From Sycon ciliatum (lineage: Eukaryota > Porifera > Calcarea > Leucosolenida > Sycettidae): DNA of 64,000 nt. The translations under genes were made by a program, and so were the position numbers. Shown here in pieces: positions 14,344 through 26,084 of this stretch. The stretch is from positions 3,734,110-3,798,109 of the forward strand of contig NC_088654.1 of assembly GCF_964019385.1 (NCBI RefSeq), written 5' to 3'. Position 1 is the stretch's first letter. The number at the start of each line of letters is the position of its first letter. Below the pieces are notes generated by a model, which worked only from the letters and a program-made list of their open reading frames with translations, was not told the DNA's origin and ran no database searches.

Positions 14344-15389
14344 GGGGGCACATCACCCAAAAATTTCATATGGCATTCAATTGACCGTAACTTTGGTGTT
14401 TCTCAGTGGATTTGAGTGAAATTTTGACCACACACTCCTGCCACTATGCTGGCCCTCAGGACATGATTTACAAGTTCTTGCGCCTCACTGACAGGCTTTC
14501 CAGGCCGGAAAAACTCAAATTTCCGGCATAGTGCCACGGTGTGCGAGCCACCCAGGAGCCAAACAAATGCATTTACATTTTTTTCACATTTTCGTGCCCA
14601 TTCTGTCCGTGCGCGGGACCCAAACCTAAAACAAGTCCAGAAGCAGCCATGGGTGGTGGGGTAGGGCCCCTCTACGTGGCCCTGGAATCTGTCACAACGG
14701 AACGAGTGGGCGTTCTCTCGCGGACTCCCACAGGCCCAAGTCAATTTTTGAATTTTTTTAGGTTTAGCACGTGCTACGAGGTCGTACCTTTGATACAACA
14801 TCCAGTGCTGGAACCTCCACAGCAAGCCATTTCCACAGCGCTGCACACCAAATCCAGGATGCCCTCAGAAACCGGCAAAGACTGCCACTCACGTTTCACT
14901 ACTGCCTAGTACTGAATCCTACCTGACTTCTTGACACGACTCAAACTTGCCAAAGTCACTAAATCAACGTCAACTACAATAATCAAGCCACATATCTGCA
15001 ACGTCACGAGGGTGCTGGCAAAAGTCCTGCTGCACGGCGGCGGGCTTCGCCCGCCGCCGTGCAGCCCAATACGTGGTTTTTTAACGTGATTTTTTGGACT
15101 TTTTTGGACTTGGGGCAAAATTCTGCACACTTTCGCGTGTTTCCATAATACGACAAGTTGCGCACGGTCTGCTCACATTCAAATACAGTGCTGCCAACAA
15201 ATGACAGCATGCAACAAAAAAATCTTTCCTTGCAAGGGCACATTTTCGGCCATAACTCTTGAACGGCTGGTCAGATAGGGACACAGTTTTCAGAGAATTT
15301 GCAGCTATTCATGCTCTTTCAACTGACGTAGCACTCAATATGAATTTACAAATTCGATTTTTCAGCGAATTTTTGGGTGATGTGCCCCC
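14344..15389. mobile_element. TTAA element (piggyBac-like MITE), copy 1
   Basis: About 1046 bp bounded by TTAA at 14340-14343 and 15390-15393. The termini are inverted repeats (gggggcacatcacccaaaaa and its complement). The interior contains a CG-rich palindrome (ggcggcgggcttcgcccgcc, about 15037). TTAA target use with G/C-rich ends is typical of piggyBac-type elements. Open frames inside match no transposase, so it is non-autonomous. Confidence 0.85.
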
Positions 15390-15393
15390 TTAA

Positions 15394-16441
15394 GGGGGGC
15401 ACATCACCCAAAAATTTCATATGGCATTCAATTGACCGTAACTTTGGTGTTTCTCAGTGGATTTGAGTGAAATTTTGACCACACACTCCTGCCACTATGC
15501 TGGCCCTCAGGACATGATTTACAAGTTCTTGCGCCTCACTGACAGGCTTTCCAGGCCGGAAAAACTCAAATTTCCGGCATAGTGCCACGGTGTGCGAGCC
15601 ACCCAGGAGCCAAACAAATGCATTTACATTTTTTTTCACATTTTCGTGCCCATTCTGTCCGTGCGCGGGACCCAAACCTAAAACAAGTCCAGAAGCAGCC
15701 ATGGGTGGTGGGGTAGGGCCCCTCTACGTGGCCCTGGAATCTGTCACAACGGAACGAGTGGGCGTTCTCTCGCGGACTCCCACAGGCCCAAGTCAATTTT
15801 TGAATTTTTTTAGGTTTAGCACGTGCTACGAGGTCGTACCTTTGATACAACATCCAGTGCTGGAACCTCCACAGCAAGCCATTTCCACAGCGCTGCACAC
15901 CAAATCCAGGATGCCCTCAGAAACCGGCAAAGACTGCCACTCACGTTTCACTACTGCCTAGTACTGAATCCTACCTGACTTCTTGACACGACTCAAACTT
16001 GCCAAAGTCACTAAATCAACGTCAACTACAATAATCAAGCCACATATCTGCAACGTCACGAGGGTGCTGGCAAAAGTCCTGCTGCACGGCGGCGGGCTTC
16101 GCCCGCCGCCGTGCAGCCCAATACGTGGTTTTTTAACGTGATTTTTTGGACTTTTTTGGACTTGGGGCAAAATTCTGCACACTTTCGCGTGTTTCCATAA
16201 TACGACAAGTTGCGCACGGTCTGCTCACATTCAAATACAGTGCTGCCAACAAATGACAGCATGCAACAAAAAAATCTTTCCTTGCAAGGGCACATTTTCG
16301 GCCATAACTCTTGAACGGCTGGTCAGATAGGGACACAGTTTTCAGAGAATTTGCAGCTATTCATGCTCTTTCAACTGACGTAGCACTCAATATGAATTTA
16401 CAAATTCGATTTTTCAGCGAATTTTTGGGTGATGTGCCCCC
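15394..16441. mobile_element. TTAA element (piggyBac-like MITE), copy 2, abutting copy 1
   Basis: Nearly identical to 14344-15389. Visible differences are extra bases in homopolymers (for example a longer T run near 15633). It shares the TTAA at 15390-15393 with copy 1 and ends at TTAA 16442-16445. The very high identity implies a recent duplication or insertion. Confidence 0.9.
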
Positions 16442-16445
16442 TTAA

Positions 16446-17061
16446 TCCAACCGAAATGAGTTTTATCCCTGGGAGGCGGAAATTTGAACGGACTTATTAT
16501 TTATACACTTGCAGTGAGTCCTTTTGAACAGAAATTGCAAAAACTGAAAAGTTATGAAGAAATGTGAATACAGGTGAAAACTAGAGAGAAAGAAACACTA
16601 TCCGTTCATCACGGAAGGAACAACAACAACCAGAAAAGGAACACATCATCAGCAGTGTCATACTTTACTGTATGATGCCCTGTATGGACCACATCACATG
16701 GACACCCCTATCAGCGCAGTGGCAAGATAGGGACATCCCCTGCTCGTCAGCCTCCCTGATCTCCACCTCCACAACCCCCCACCCCCGACCCCCCCCCCCC
16801 GGATCGTATGAACCCCCTCATAACCGTCCTCCCATGATTGCCATTCCCAGATCCAAAATCGAGCTTGATGAGCAGCAGACCCCCCCCCCCCCCCTGTGAT
16901 TCCCAGCACCCTCCCTGATCACTACCCCCCCCCCCTCCCCACCTGCCAAATCACCAGCGCCCCCAGCCCCCAATCACCAGCCATTACACACATCAGTAAA
17001 ACCATCAACAACACTAGTTGAATCATACAACACCAGTTAACCACCCAAGATCCTAATTGTA
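16446..17061. other. C-rich unassigned stretch
   Basis: Several C-runs (16790-16800, 16880-16895, 16926-16940) and simple CCACC-type sequence. No domain is seen. It may be decayed upstream sequence of the following LINE. Confidence 0.4.
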
Positions 17062-19905
17062 GCATCAGTGAGGTGGCCGACACGTTCCACTCCATTGTCA
17101 CCGATCCCAACCGTCCTGAACAACTCTGCACCCACAAGGTCCCGCTGGACCTGTCTCCTTGACCGAACTTGATCCTGTGACTCCTGCTGACGTCCGACGT
17201 CTCCTTGAGAAGTTGGATGCGCGGAAAGCCACAGGTAGTGACGGCATACCGGGCTCTCTGCTACAGCAGTGTGCTGACTTGTTGGCATAATCTCTTGCTG
17301 TGCTGTTCGGCACCTCGCTGAGGACTTGAACCATTCCAACCGCATTATGGTTGCATTTGTTCGGTCATTCCCGAATGGGCATGGAATAACGTCGGTACTC
17401 ACCGCGGAATCGAAATGAGCGTAGCAAACAAACGCGCTGGCATAGATTCGAGAATCTGGCAAAAGTTTTGCATCACTCTGGAAACGTATTACCTGTTGTT
17501 TGCACAAATTGCAGCGGCTTGCCAAGATTACTACATGCCAGTCCTGGTAGTTGCTATAATGCTTCCGTAAGTTTCTGCATGTCCCTACGACAGTCATTAT
17601 GAAGGAGCGGCCAAACACGGCGTAGATCAACGAGCGATCGTAACTAGGGTGCCTGTAGGCGGCGTTTGGCCGCTACTTCATCATGCTATACGACCTCGTA
17701 TCAGTCACAGAAACGTTTCTAGCTCTCGTGTTTATTTGACAGAGACGAGGCACTGTTTTAAGAAGAAGTGAAGTGGCAGGCTCAGTGCCTCTTTGGGTCA
17801 CATTGTTCTGGCTTGCCTCCTTGTGATTCTAGCGGCCCTGCTTGACGACGATGAGGAGCGGAGGTGCGAGGGCATATTTCCAGTTCATCAACGATCCCAG
17901 GCGAACACTTTCTCAGGCAGCGAAGGGTCAAAATACCACGAACAAGTTACTATGCCGTCCCCGAGGTTACAGTACCATCCTATACCCTAGACGATGTCCG
18001 CCAACATTTCTGTATGTCGAAAATCGCGCTTGAAGTTTGGTTGTGGAGGTGTGCAGCAACGACGAACTTCACGAAGCCCCTCCGCACATTTTCATTCCGC
18101 TCGGAATGAGACCTCATTCCACTTTTTCTTAGGAATCGCCAGAATTGATTCTGCCCCCTTCATTCAGCGACCGGAATCGGAATTGCACCAAACAAACGCT
18201 GTCCAGTGCATCAAACAAACGCTCCGGAATCAAAACACGGCGGAATGACTTTGGAATGGTGGCGGAATGGCACCGAACAAACGCAACCTTAAATTGGCGT
18301 CTGTCGTGCCACTGTGCAAGGCCAGTGACCCATCAGTCCCCACCAACTATAGACCTGTATTCCTTCTCCCAATAGTGTCCAAGTTGCTGGAGAGGGTAGT
18401 GCAACACCAGTTAGTTCGTCATTTGGACTTGAGCAAGGCATTACCCGAAACACACTTTGCCTTCCGCAAGAAATGTTCTACGGAAGACGCCCTCTGTGTG
18501 CTGACTGATAATCAGCAGAAGGCGAGAGACAGTGGCAAGACCACAGCGCTGTGCCTATTAGACATGTCGAAGGCTTTTGATAAAGTGCACCACGACAAAA
18601 TGATCCAAGACTTCCTTGTGGTTGGAGTTTCTGGAAAAGCCCTTAGTTGGTTCGTCGACTACTTGTCCGGCCGCAAGCAGCAGATCCTCATCTCGCCTTC
18701 AACCAGCCCTGCTCTGGCTTGCACCTGCGGAGTGCCCCAAGGCTCTGTTCTCGGCCCTCTCCTCTTCAGTATATAAACACGCGATGTCCCTTTGGTTTCC
18801 TCGCCTGTGACAAGTGTACAATTTTCAGATGACATAGCCCTGTACGACTTCCAGGCCTCAGCGGCGGAAGCGTCCAAAACCCTCACCACAGCGGAAACTG
18901 CTCAGGCTGATTGGCTGAAGTCTCGAGGCCTCATCCTAACGCCGCCAAGAGCCAGGTTCTGACTATCCCTCCCCAGTAGCACGTACAGGAAGTAACAGTC
19001 AAAAGCGGTGACTGTCTCCTTCCTTGTCTTCTGCGCGCTACCTCGGCGTTTACCTTGACAATCGCCTAGGTTGGGATACCCATGTAAACTATGTTGGTCA
19101 CCTAGGTTGCCAAGAAACATGGCGCCCTGTGGTGGGAACACCGAAGCCTATCAATACGCTCTCATCAAGTGTATGTGAAGGCGGTCATAATGCCCGACCT
19201 GCTTTTTGGCTCCTGCTGCTTTTCAGCCGCAATGCGGGAGGGTCAACTGAAATGACTGCGAACCGCGCAAAACAGAGTCATCCGTTGTATCGATGGCAAC
19301 CCGCCCCGGACAGCCATACAGCCGCTGCTCGCTGCTCACTCCCTGTACCGTGTCAGCGAGCTCTACAGGCAGAAAATATTGATCACCATCTGGCGGCGCA
19401 TCCACGCCTGCACCAGCCCTGTGCTCGCCCAGCTTCTGAACCCGGCACAAGGCACCCCTACCCGCCTTCAGCAGTCAAATGGCCTACTAAACCAGGGAAA
19501 CCGTAGCCGCCGCGGTCAGCGGAGATTTTCTGTTGCTGGTGCTCTGCTGTGGAACGCTCTCCCTTGTGAGGTCCGCACAATTACCCGGCTACCTGAGTTT
19601 AAGCATGCATGTGTACCATACGCCTGTAGGGAGTAGTTCGAGTTGCTGCTAATAGCTCCGCTCTCCCTCTCCGTGCAGTTCAGTAATCCTCATGTAGTAT
19701 CACAAATAGTATCACAAATACGTTGTATTCTCTCTCCCCCCCCCCCCCCCCCGTTTACTCGCACTCAATTAGTATTCTATTCTCTCACTATGTGCTTCCA
19801 TAGGCTTTACTATGTTCTTCTATAACCACTTCTAGGCTAAGCCTTCGCCGCCATTTTATTGGGTCGTCATCAAAACCAACCAACCAACCAACCCGTCGCA
19901 AATAC
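17062..19905 (+). pseudogene. LINE (CR1/Jockey-type) reverse transcriptase pseudogene, interrupted
   Basis: RT of a non-LTR retrotransposon, broken by frameshifts and by an insertion at 17348-18288. Before the insertion, with one frameshift, the protein reads through the conserved Lys-Ala-Thr-Gly-x-Asp-Gly-Ile-Pro block (about 17225). After it come NYRPV (about 18343), the catalytic-block ALCLLDMSKAFDKVHH (about 18550), GVPQGSVLGPLLFSI (about 18728), and FSDDIA (about 18825, in another frame; the usual FADD). The typical C-terminal block ending in Leu-Trp-Asn-Ala-Leu-Pro lies near 19555. The element seems to end in an (AACC)n tail at about 19878-19903. At least four frame changes make it dead. 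It lies in the NLR intron, antisense to the gene. Confidence 0.85.
17348..18288. mobile_element. Harbinger-like DNA element nested in the LINE
   Basis: Ends are inverted repeats ggttgcatttgttcggt and accgaacaaacgcaacc. The flanks both offer TTA (17345-17347 and 18289-18291), the 3-bp target typical of PIF/Harbinger. Removing the element rejoins the LINE reading region. Short copies of aacaaacgc recur subterminally. A frame at about 17970-18040 reads Tyr-Thr-Leu-Asp-Asp-Val-Arg-Gln-His-Phe-x-Met-Ser, reminiscent of the N-terminal part of Harbinger transposases; this resemblance is weak. Confidence 0.7.
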
Positions 19906-20684
19906 AAGTTAAGCCAAGTCAAACCATCACAGTGACCAGTAAAACCCTCTCAACACTGCAAACACTAGTTACACCGCTGAAAACACCTGTATTGCAAACA
20001 CCGGAAAAATTGTCGGAAACACCAGTGAAACCATCGCAAACACCAGCAAAACCACTGCAAAACTCACAAAACCATCGCATACACAGAAAACCCACTGGAT
20101 ACACCAGTGAAGCCACCGCATTCACTAGTAAAACCGCTGCAAACGCCAAGTGTCGCACACACCAGTGGAACCATACCAAACACCAGTAAACCCACCGCGA
20201 GTACCAGTGAAACCATCGTAACACAAAAGTGAACCCATCGCAAACACCAGGTACACCATGAAAACGCCAGGAAGGTCCTCACAAACACCAGTTAAACCTT
20301 TGCAAACACCAGTAACACTAATGCAAACCCCAGCAATACCACCTCAAACACCGGTCAAACCACTGGAAACCGTACCAGCAAAACCATCGTGAACACCGGT
20401 AATACAACTGCCAGCACCAAATAAAACCACTGCAAACCCCAGAATCTCAAACACCTGTACAACCGTCGCGGCCACAAGGAAAACCACGGCAGACACTGGT
20501 AAACCCCTGCAAACATAAGTGAAATCATTAAAAACACCACTTTCACCATCATGAACACATGGAGTACCATTGCAAACAGTTGTAAAAACCATCGCAAATG
20601 CAAGTGAACCATCACAAGCACCGGAAAAGGCATTAAAAACACCAGTAAATTTATAAATATCTCAAACACCAATAATAATACGAC
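19906..20684. repeat. 21-bp minisatellite, block 1
   Basis: Diverged copies of a 21-bp unit close to aaaccatcgcaaacaccagta. The same unit forms 25171-25975 and 54199-54330. Open frames here translate as short repeated peptides and are artefacts. The block runs directly into the truncated left part of a MITE. Confidence 0.9.
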
Positions 20685-20715
20685 CGTTTTTCCATGCACC
20701 GACAGTTCTACACAG
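20685..20715. mobile_element. MITE family E, left fragment
   Basis: Matches 54086-54110 of the intact copy (tttttccatgtaccgacag...). It is cut on the left by the minisatellite and on the right by a hAT MITE. The element resumes at 21192-21267 and again at 25156-25170. Confidence 0.8.
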
Positions 20716-21183
20716 TAGGCATTTCCCAAATCGGCCGGCCGAAAAATTCGCCGAAAACTGTGGTTTTGAAGAAATCACCGATCTTTTTGCCGAATATGCA
20801 ATTACTGAATTCGCCGAAAATCGATGTATTTTGTGCCTGAGCAGTATGCAAATGTAATCCCTGTAACCATTGTATTATGAAAAGTGCCTGTGACTTTAGG
20901 CATTACCGAAATCAGGAAAAGACGACGAAATCAATGGCTGTGAAGAAACCGCAGATAATTGCGCTGGATTTGCAAATTTCGCACTATATTCGCCGAAAAT
21001 CGATGTTTCAGTGCCTCTAAAGCGTGCATGTAAATATACACTGTATTACGAGCGGTGAATTCAAGTACTGCTTTGAGCCAAATTCTGACTTTGGGGCTCA
21101 TAAAATGGCGGAATTTGGACATTCTCTTAGCCGATCGAAAAGCCAATTAGGCGAAAAAATCGGACCGATTTAGGAAATGCCTA
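20716..21183. mobile_element. hAT-type MITE nested in MITE E
   Basis: 468 bp with terminal inverted repeats (taggcatttcccaaatcgg and, at the other end, the complement of taggcatttcctaaatcgg). It is flanked by an 8-bp near-duplication, ctacacag (20708-20715) and ccacacag (21184-21191). The intact MITE E at 54.1 kb has only one such site. An 8-bp duplication indicates the hAT superfamily. Non-coding. Confidence 0.85.
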
Positions 21184-21191
21184 CCACACAG

Positions 21192-21267
21192 ACACTATGG
21201 GACCTGGTCCTAAAGACCACCTGGCTTTAACGATCGCTTTTGCTTGCACCGTGGGGTGGTCGCTTAA
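21192..21267. mobile_element. MITE family E, middle fragment
   Basis: Continues the intact copy from acactatgggacctggtcc to the TTAA in gtggtcgcttaa, where a 3.9 kb block of TTAA elements interrupts it. The last bases of the MITE reappear at 25156. Confidence 0.85.
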
Positions 21268-21273
21268 CCTTAA

Positions 21274-23490
21274 TCAGGCCAATGTTCCCAAAAGGGAACA
21301 TTTCTTTCCGCATGCGATTTGGTCAAGGGAAATTCATTTTTCCTCTGCATTTTCTGTTTATATACATATCTAGAAGGCTGATGATCATGAATCTTGGAAT
21401 ATTTGTCAGGCTTTTGAAATTTTCAAGTATCGGGATATAACGCGAAATGTCGTGAATTTTCGGTACTCGGCCGTACTTCAGAAATTGAGAATTCTGGTGT
21501 GAAAAGCAGTCTTTCTCAGAGTAATCCACACGTAAGAAGTGCACTCTGCTACTATGGCCACCCAACTGGCCTGAAGATTCACCGGAAATTTGATCATGGC
21601 ACATAGAAACCCGCCGTCTTTCTTCGATGTTCCCAAAAGGGAACGTTGGCCAGATCCGAGACCCAGATATACCTCATTTTCACCTGATTTCAGGAACCAG
21701 TTTATCTAGCGCATATTTCTTGTTTGTAACATCCGTAAACGTGGATATATAACTGATGGAGCCTTTTTGATGTTTTGATGGTAATTGGACCGTCTCCATG
21801 GTAACCATATTTGGTCATATATTTGTGATTCACTAGCATGCGGAATACAGCAATGCTGTGCGAGGCTGACATTTGCCAAAGTAAAGATTGCTAAACAGTC
21901 TCCAAAGGAATATACTTCTGAAGTAGGTTTTCTTTTGTGTAACAAGATTCACTTGAACAATATTCAGCAAAGTATGGATGCTTTATGGCGTTCTCCTGGA
22001 CTTTCGATGATCTTTTCCTCCGCGCGGTTGCATTTTTGTCAGAAAATATCGCTTTAGCTGTAATGTGGTACGGCAGAGGGAAAGGTTTACAGTAGCAGAG
22101 TCCTTTCTGGAAAGGGACTCAAAAGTGATTGCAATGGAAGCTAATGACATTGTTGAGAACTCCAACACACTTCAGGACTTAGTCCTAGCGCCACCGATTA
22201 CTGGCAATCTGAACGTAAGCGCTATAGGGGTAAGGCATCCTGCAGCTCAGGAACTCGAAAAAGAAGTAAGGGAGCACAGTTGCTCCTTCTCTGAGCACTG
22301 CAAATTCAGAACTGCATGGTGCTAATGATTCCGTGATTCTGATGCAGTGAATTTGCTGTGCCCAGGGAAAGAGCATGTGTGCTCACCACTTCTCGTTGAT
22401 CTGAACGTGGACGATGAAATAGAGTAGTAATCAGATGATTCAACGGATGATAAGGGTTTCATCGAACTTGCAAGAGATATGGACCTAGACAACTACCACG
22501 TGACGAATGGAGAGGATGATGATGTCGGTGCCTTTCCTGTTGATAGTGAGTACGACCGCAAAAAAACGCCAACCCGCTGGAACAACGCTTTGGGTGAAAT
22601 AGACTGGTGTTTACGAAAGGCGTCCTGAAATTGAACTGGACAAATCCCTTCACGATCACCATGAGATCACTACAGCATCACCCACGTGCCAAACGCGAGA
22701 TATACACACCCTGTACATCTCTAAACACTATTGGACGAGTAAATACTGCGCGATACTCGCGATACAGACAAGGCCAACATTAGCTCGGAGACCGACAATC
22801 TTGAGAGATTCCTTGTAATTCTTTTTGTCTGGCTCCACATTCCTACAACTGATCTGAGAGTGCCAATTTTTAAAGCAGCGGTGAGCCCCAAGCCAATGTC
22901 CTACATCCAGGCTCATCCCGAGATCGCCGTCCTATTTTATTATAATGAGATCGCCGTCCTATTTTATTATAGCCGAGAAGCACCAGTGTCTTGCTGTTGA
23001 TGTGCAATACAAGCGCGTTTGACAACAAGAATGTGGACAACACAATGTCGTTGTAAATGGTGCAGACAAACCACGATATGTTACTGTTCTCAGTGTGGAG
23101 TTCGACTGCATTTCGATCGAGGATCGAATGCCACGGTGTATACGAGACGCGAACGGTAGCAGCCGAAAACACTAAGAAACATTGCTGGACACTCTTTGAC
23201 GACTATTACATATTTGTTTCTTCTCCATTACTGCTTGTTCATGTTTGCATTGCTCCACAAACACTCAGAAGACAATATAATCCATTATATCATATTGCAT
23301 CTTCCCTTCATAAAAACCATGGTCATTTTGGTACGCGATCCGGCCAACGTTCCCTTTTGGGAACATATAAATATTTCCATAACGCATGGACATATTCAGT
23401 TCAAACTTATAAACATGCTTAATTGGTCCAATACAAGCCGAAACAAAAGAAAAAACTACAAGAATACGCTGAATTCTTGTGATGGCCAAA
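21274..23490. mobile_element. Possible piggyBac remnant
   Basis: Lies between TTAA 21270-21273 and TTAA 23491-23494. A 16-bp palindrome gttcccaaaagggaac next to a GGCCAA block occurs near both ends (about 21288, 21630 and, inverted, 23350). A frame at about 23035-23130 has a Cys-rich stretch (Cys-x-Cys-x2-Cys ... Cys-x-Cys-x2-Cys-Gly) that recalls the C-terminal Cys-rich domain of piggyBac transposases. The rest of any transposase is too decayed to read. Assignment rests mainly on the TTAA context. Confidence 0.4.
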
Positions 23491-23500
23491 TTAAGGTTAA

Positions 23501-24361
23501 AGGGGTAGTTAAGGCTAAAATCAAAATTTCACCAGTTGTAGTCTTCGGGGTGCTGAGCCAAATGGTCGTGGTCCGAGGAAGCTGAGATGCTCCCTTCCTA
23601 CTTTAATCCCAATCGAACTCGCGCACTTCCACCGAAACTGGGTGATTGCGCCCTACTAGATGGAGATTTGTATGTAAAATGTCACTAAACGCCCCATTTC
23701 GTTCTTATAAAAGCACGGACGACCGCGATTGGCCCATATGTTGTACTCTTTTGGACGCGGAGTTGACTGGTTTTGGTCCGAAAAGGCTGTGATGCAGCGT
23801 TCCTCCTTTATTCCCAATCGAACATGGTTGAACAAGCGGTCAAGTGCTCCTGCGTACACCAGTCACCTGGTCACTGTGCCTGCAGGGTACCACTTACTAG
23901 CCTGTTTGACCTTTTTTGGGTGCAGTCCTGTCACTCGAGTTGAACATGAGTTGAACCTTGGTGTGAAAGTTGTCGCCTGCTGGCATGGTGACCTGGTGAT
24001 TTGGGCACCCAGGAGCACGTGACCGCTTGTTCAACCATGTTCGATTGGGAATAAAGGAGGAACGCTGCATCGCAGCCTTTACGGACCAAAACCAGTCGAC
24101 TCAGCGTCCAAAAGACTACAACATATGGGCCAATCGCGGTAATCCGTGCTTTTATAAGAACGAAATGGCGCTTTTAGTGACATTTTGCATACAAATCCCC
24201 ATCTAGTAGGGCGCAGTCACCCAGTTTCGGTGGAAGTGCGCGAGTTCGATTAGGATTCAAGTAGGAAGGGAGCGTCTCAGCTTTCTTCGACCAAGACCAT
24301 TCGACTCAGCACCCCGAAGACTACAACTGGTGAAATTTTGATTTTAGCCTTAACTTCCCCT
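23501..24361. mobile_element. Foldback TTAA element
   Basis: About 861 bp bounded by TTAA at 23497-23500 and 24362-24365. The two arms (about 23501-23855 and 24010-24361) are long, strongly matching inverted copies around a roughly 150-bp loop. They start aaggggtagttaaggctaaa and mirror at the right end. Such an element would fold into one giant hairpin. A diverged half copy is at 26085-26365. Confidence 0.9.
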
Positions 24362-24365
24362 TTAA

Positions 24366-25151
24366 GGGGGCAGCCTGGTCGTACAATCCCTGAAAATCGA
24401 AATTGTAAATTCATATCGAGTGCTACATCAGTTGAAAAAGCATGAACAGCTGCAAAGTCCCTAAAAGTTTTGTCTCGATTTGACCAGCGAGCAAAGCAAA
24501 GCGGGCAAAGCCCGCCGCCGCGAAGCCCGCCGCCGTGCAGCAGGACTTTTGCCCGCACCCTCGTGACGTTGCGGATATGTGGCTTGATTATTGTAGTTGA
24601 CATTGATTTAGTGACTTTGGCAAGTTTGAGTCGTGTCAAGAAGTCAGGTAAAATTCACTACTAGGCAGTAGTGGAACGTGAGTGGTAGTCTTTGCCGATT
24701 TTGAGGGTATCCTGGATTTGGTTTGCAGCGCTGTGGAAATGGCTTGCTGTGGAGGTCCCAGCACTGGTTGTTCTATCAAAGATACGACCTCGTAGCACGC
24801 CCTAAAGCTAAGAAAATTCAAAAATTGACTTGGGTCTGTGGGAATCTATGAAAGAACACCCACTCGTACCGTTGTAACAGATTCCAGGGCCACGTTGAGG
24901 GGACCTATCCCACCACCCATGGCTGCTTCTGGACTGTTGTTAGGTTTGGATCCCGTGCACGGACAAAATGGGCAAGAAAATAAGAAAAAAATTGTAAATG
25001 CATTTTTTTAGCTCCTGGGTGGCTCGCACACCGTGGCACTATGCCGGAATTTTGAGTTTTCCCGGCCTGGAAAGCCTGTCAGTGAGGCGCAAGAGACACC
25101 AAAGTTACGGTCAATTGAATGCCGTATGAAATTTACGACCAGGCTGCTACC
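24366..25151. mobile_element. TTAA element related to 14344-16441, inverted, with different ends
   Basis: About 786 bp between TTAA 24362-24365 (shared with the foldback element) and 25152-25155. The interior is homologous in reverse orientation to the two 1.05 kb copies (gtgcagcaggacttttgcc, gttgcggatatgtggcttg). Its termini are instead gggggcagcctggtcgtac and complement, so the ends were exchanged or diverged. Internally shortened. Confidence 0.85.
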
Positions 25152-25155
25152 TTAA

Positions 25156-25975
25156 TCCAGGTTTCACTGTAACACACATGTGAACACCAGTAAAACCACA
25201 GCAAACACCAGTCAAACCACAGCAAACACAAATAAAGCCACAGCCAACACCGGTAAAACCACAGCAAACACCAGTAAAACCATCGAAAACATTATCTACA
25301 CGGTCGTCAACACCAGTAAAACTAAAGCAAAAAGCAGTGAAACCATCGCAAACTCCAGTAAAATGATTCCATACACCAGAAAACCATCGCAAAATCCAGT
25401 AAAACCATCGAAAACACCAGTAAAACCATCGAGAACACCAGTAAGACCATAGCAAAGACCAGTAAAACCATCGCAAAGACCAGCAAAACCATCGCATGTA
25501 CCAGCAAAACCATCCCAAACACTAATAAAACCACTGGAAACACCAGTGAAACCAACGCAAACACCACTAACACCATTGTGAACACCAATGAAACAATCGC
25601 AAACACCAGGAAAACCATCGCAAATGCCAGTGAACCATCTCAAACACGGTAAAAGCCGTCGCAAACACCGATAACAACCTCACAAATACCAGTAACACCA
25701 TCGCGACAACAAATGAAACCATCGCAAACGCCATCAAACCGTTGCAAACACGAGTAAAACCATCGTGAACACCCGTGATACCACCGCAAACGCCAATAAA
25801 ACCCTCACAAACACCAGTAAAATCATCGCAAACACCAGGAAAGTCATCGCAAACACCGGTGAAAACCATCGCATACACCAGCAAAGCCATCGCAAACGCC
25901 AGTAAAACCGCTTGAAACACCAATAAAACCGCTGCAAACACCACTAAAACCGCTGCAAACACCAGTAGAACCATC
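25156..25975. repeat. MITE E right end fused to 21-bp minisatellite, block 2
   Basis: The first 15 bases (tccaggtttcactgta) complete MITE E. From there about 38 copies of the 21-bp unit (aaaccatcgcaaacaccagt plus a) run to about 25975. The junction sequence (tgaacaccagtaaaaccac) is the same as at 54198. Long minus-strand frames rich in Val/Leu/Phe/Trp are repeat artefacts. Confidence 0.9.
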
Positions 25976-26084
25976 ACTTTTAGTTTATACACTTCTAGTT
26001 TATACAGACATCGCTGCACTGGGATGGCTGTGTGGCATGTGTGACTGGTATACGTATCGGTATGGGATTCCGTTTGGCATCGTG

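Noticed and set aside
14403-16336. Repeated 60-147-codon frames in the two 1.05 kb elements
   Set aside because: Identical because the elements are duplicates; no transposase motif, and frames occur on both strands.
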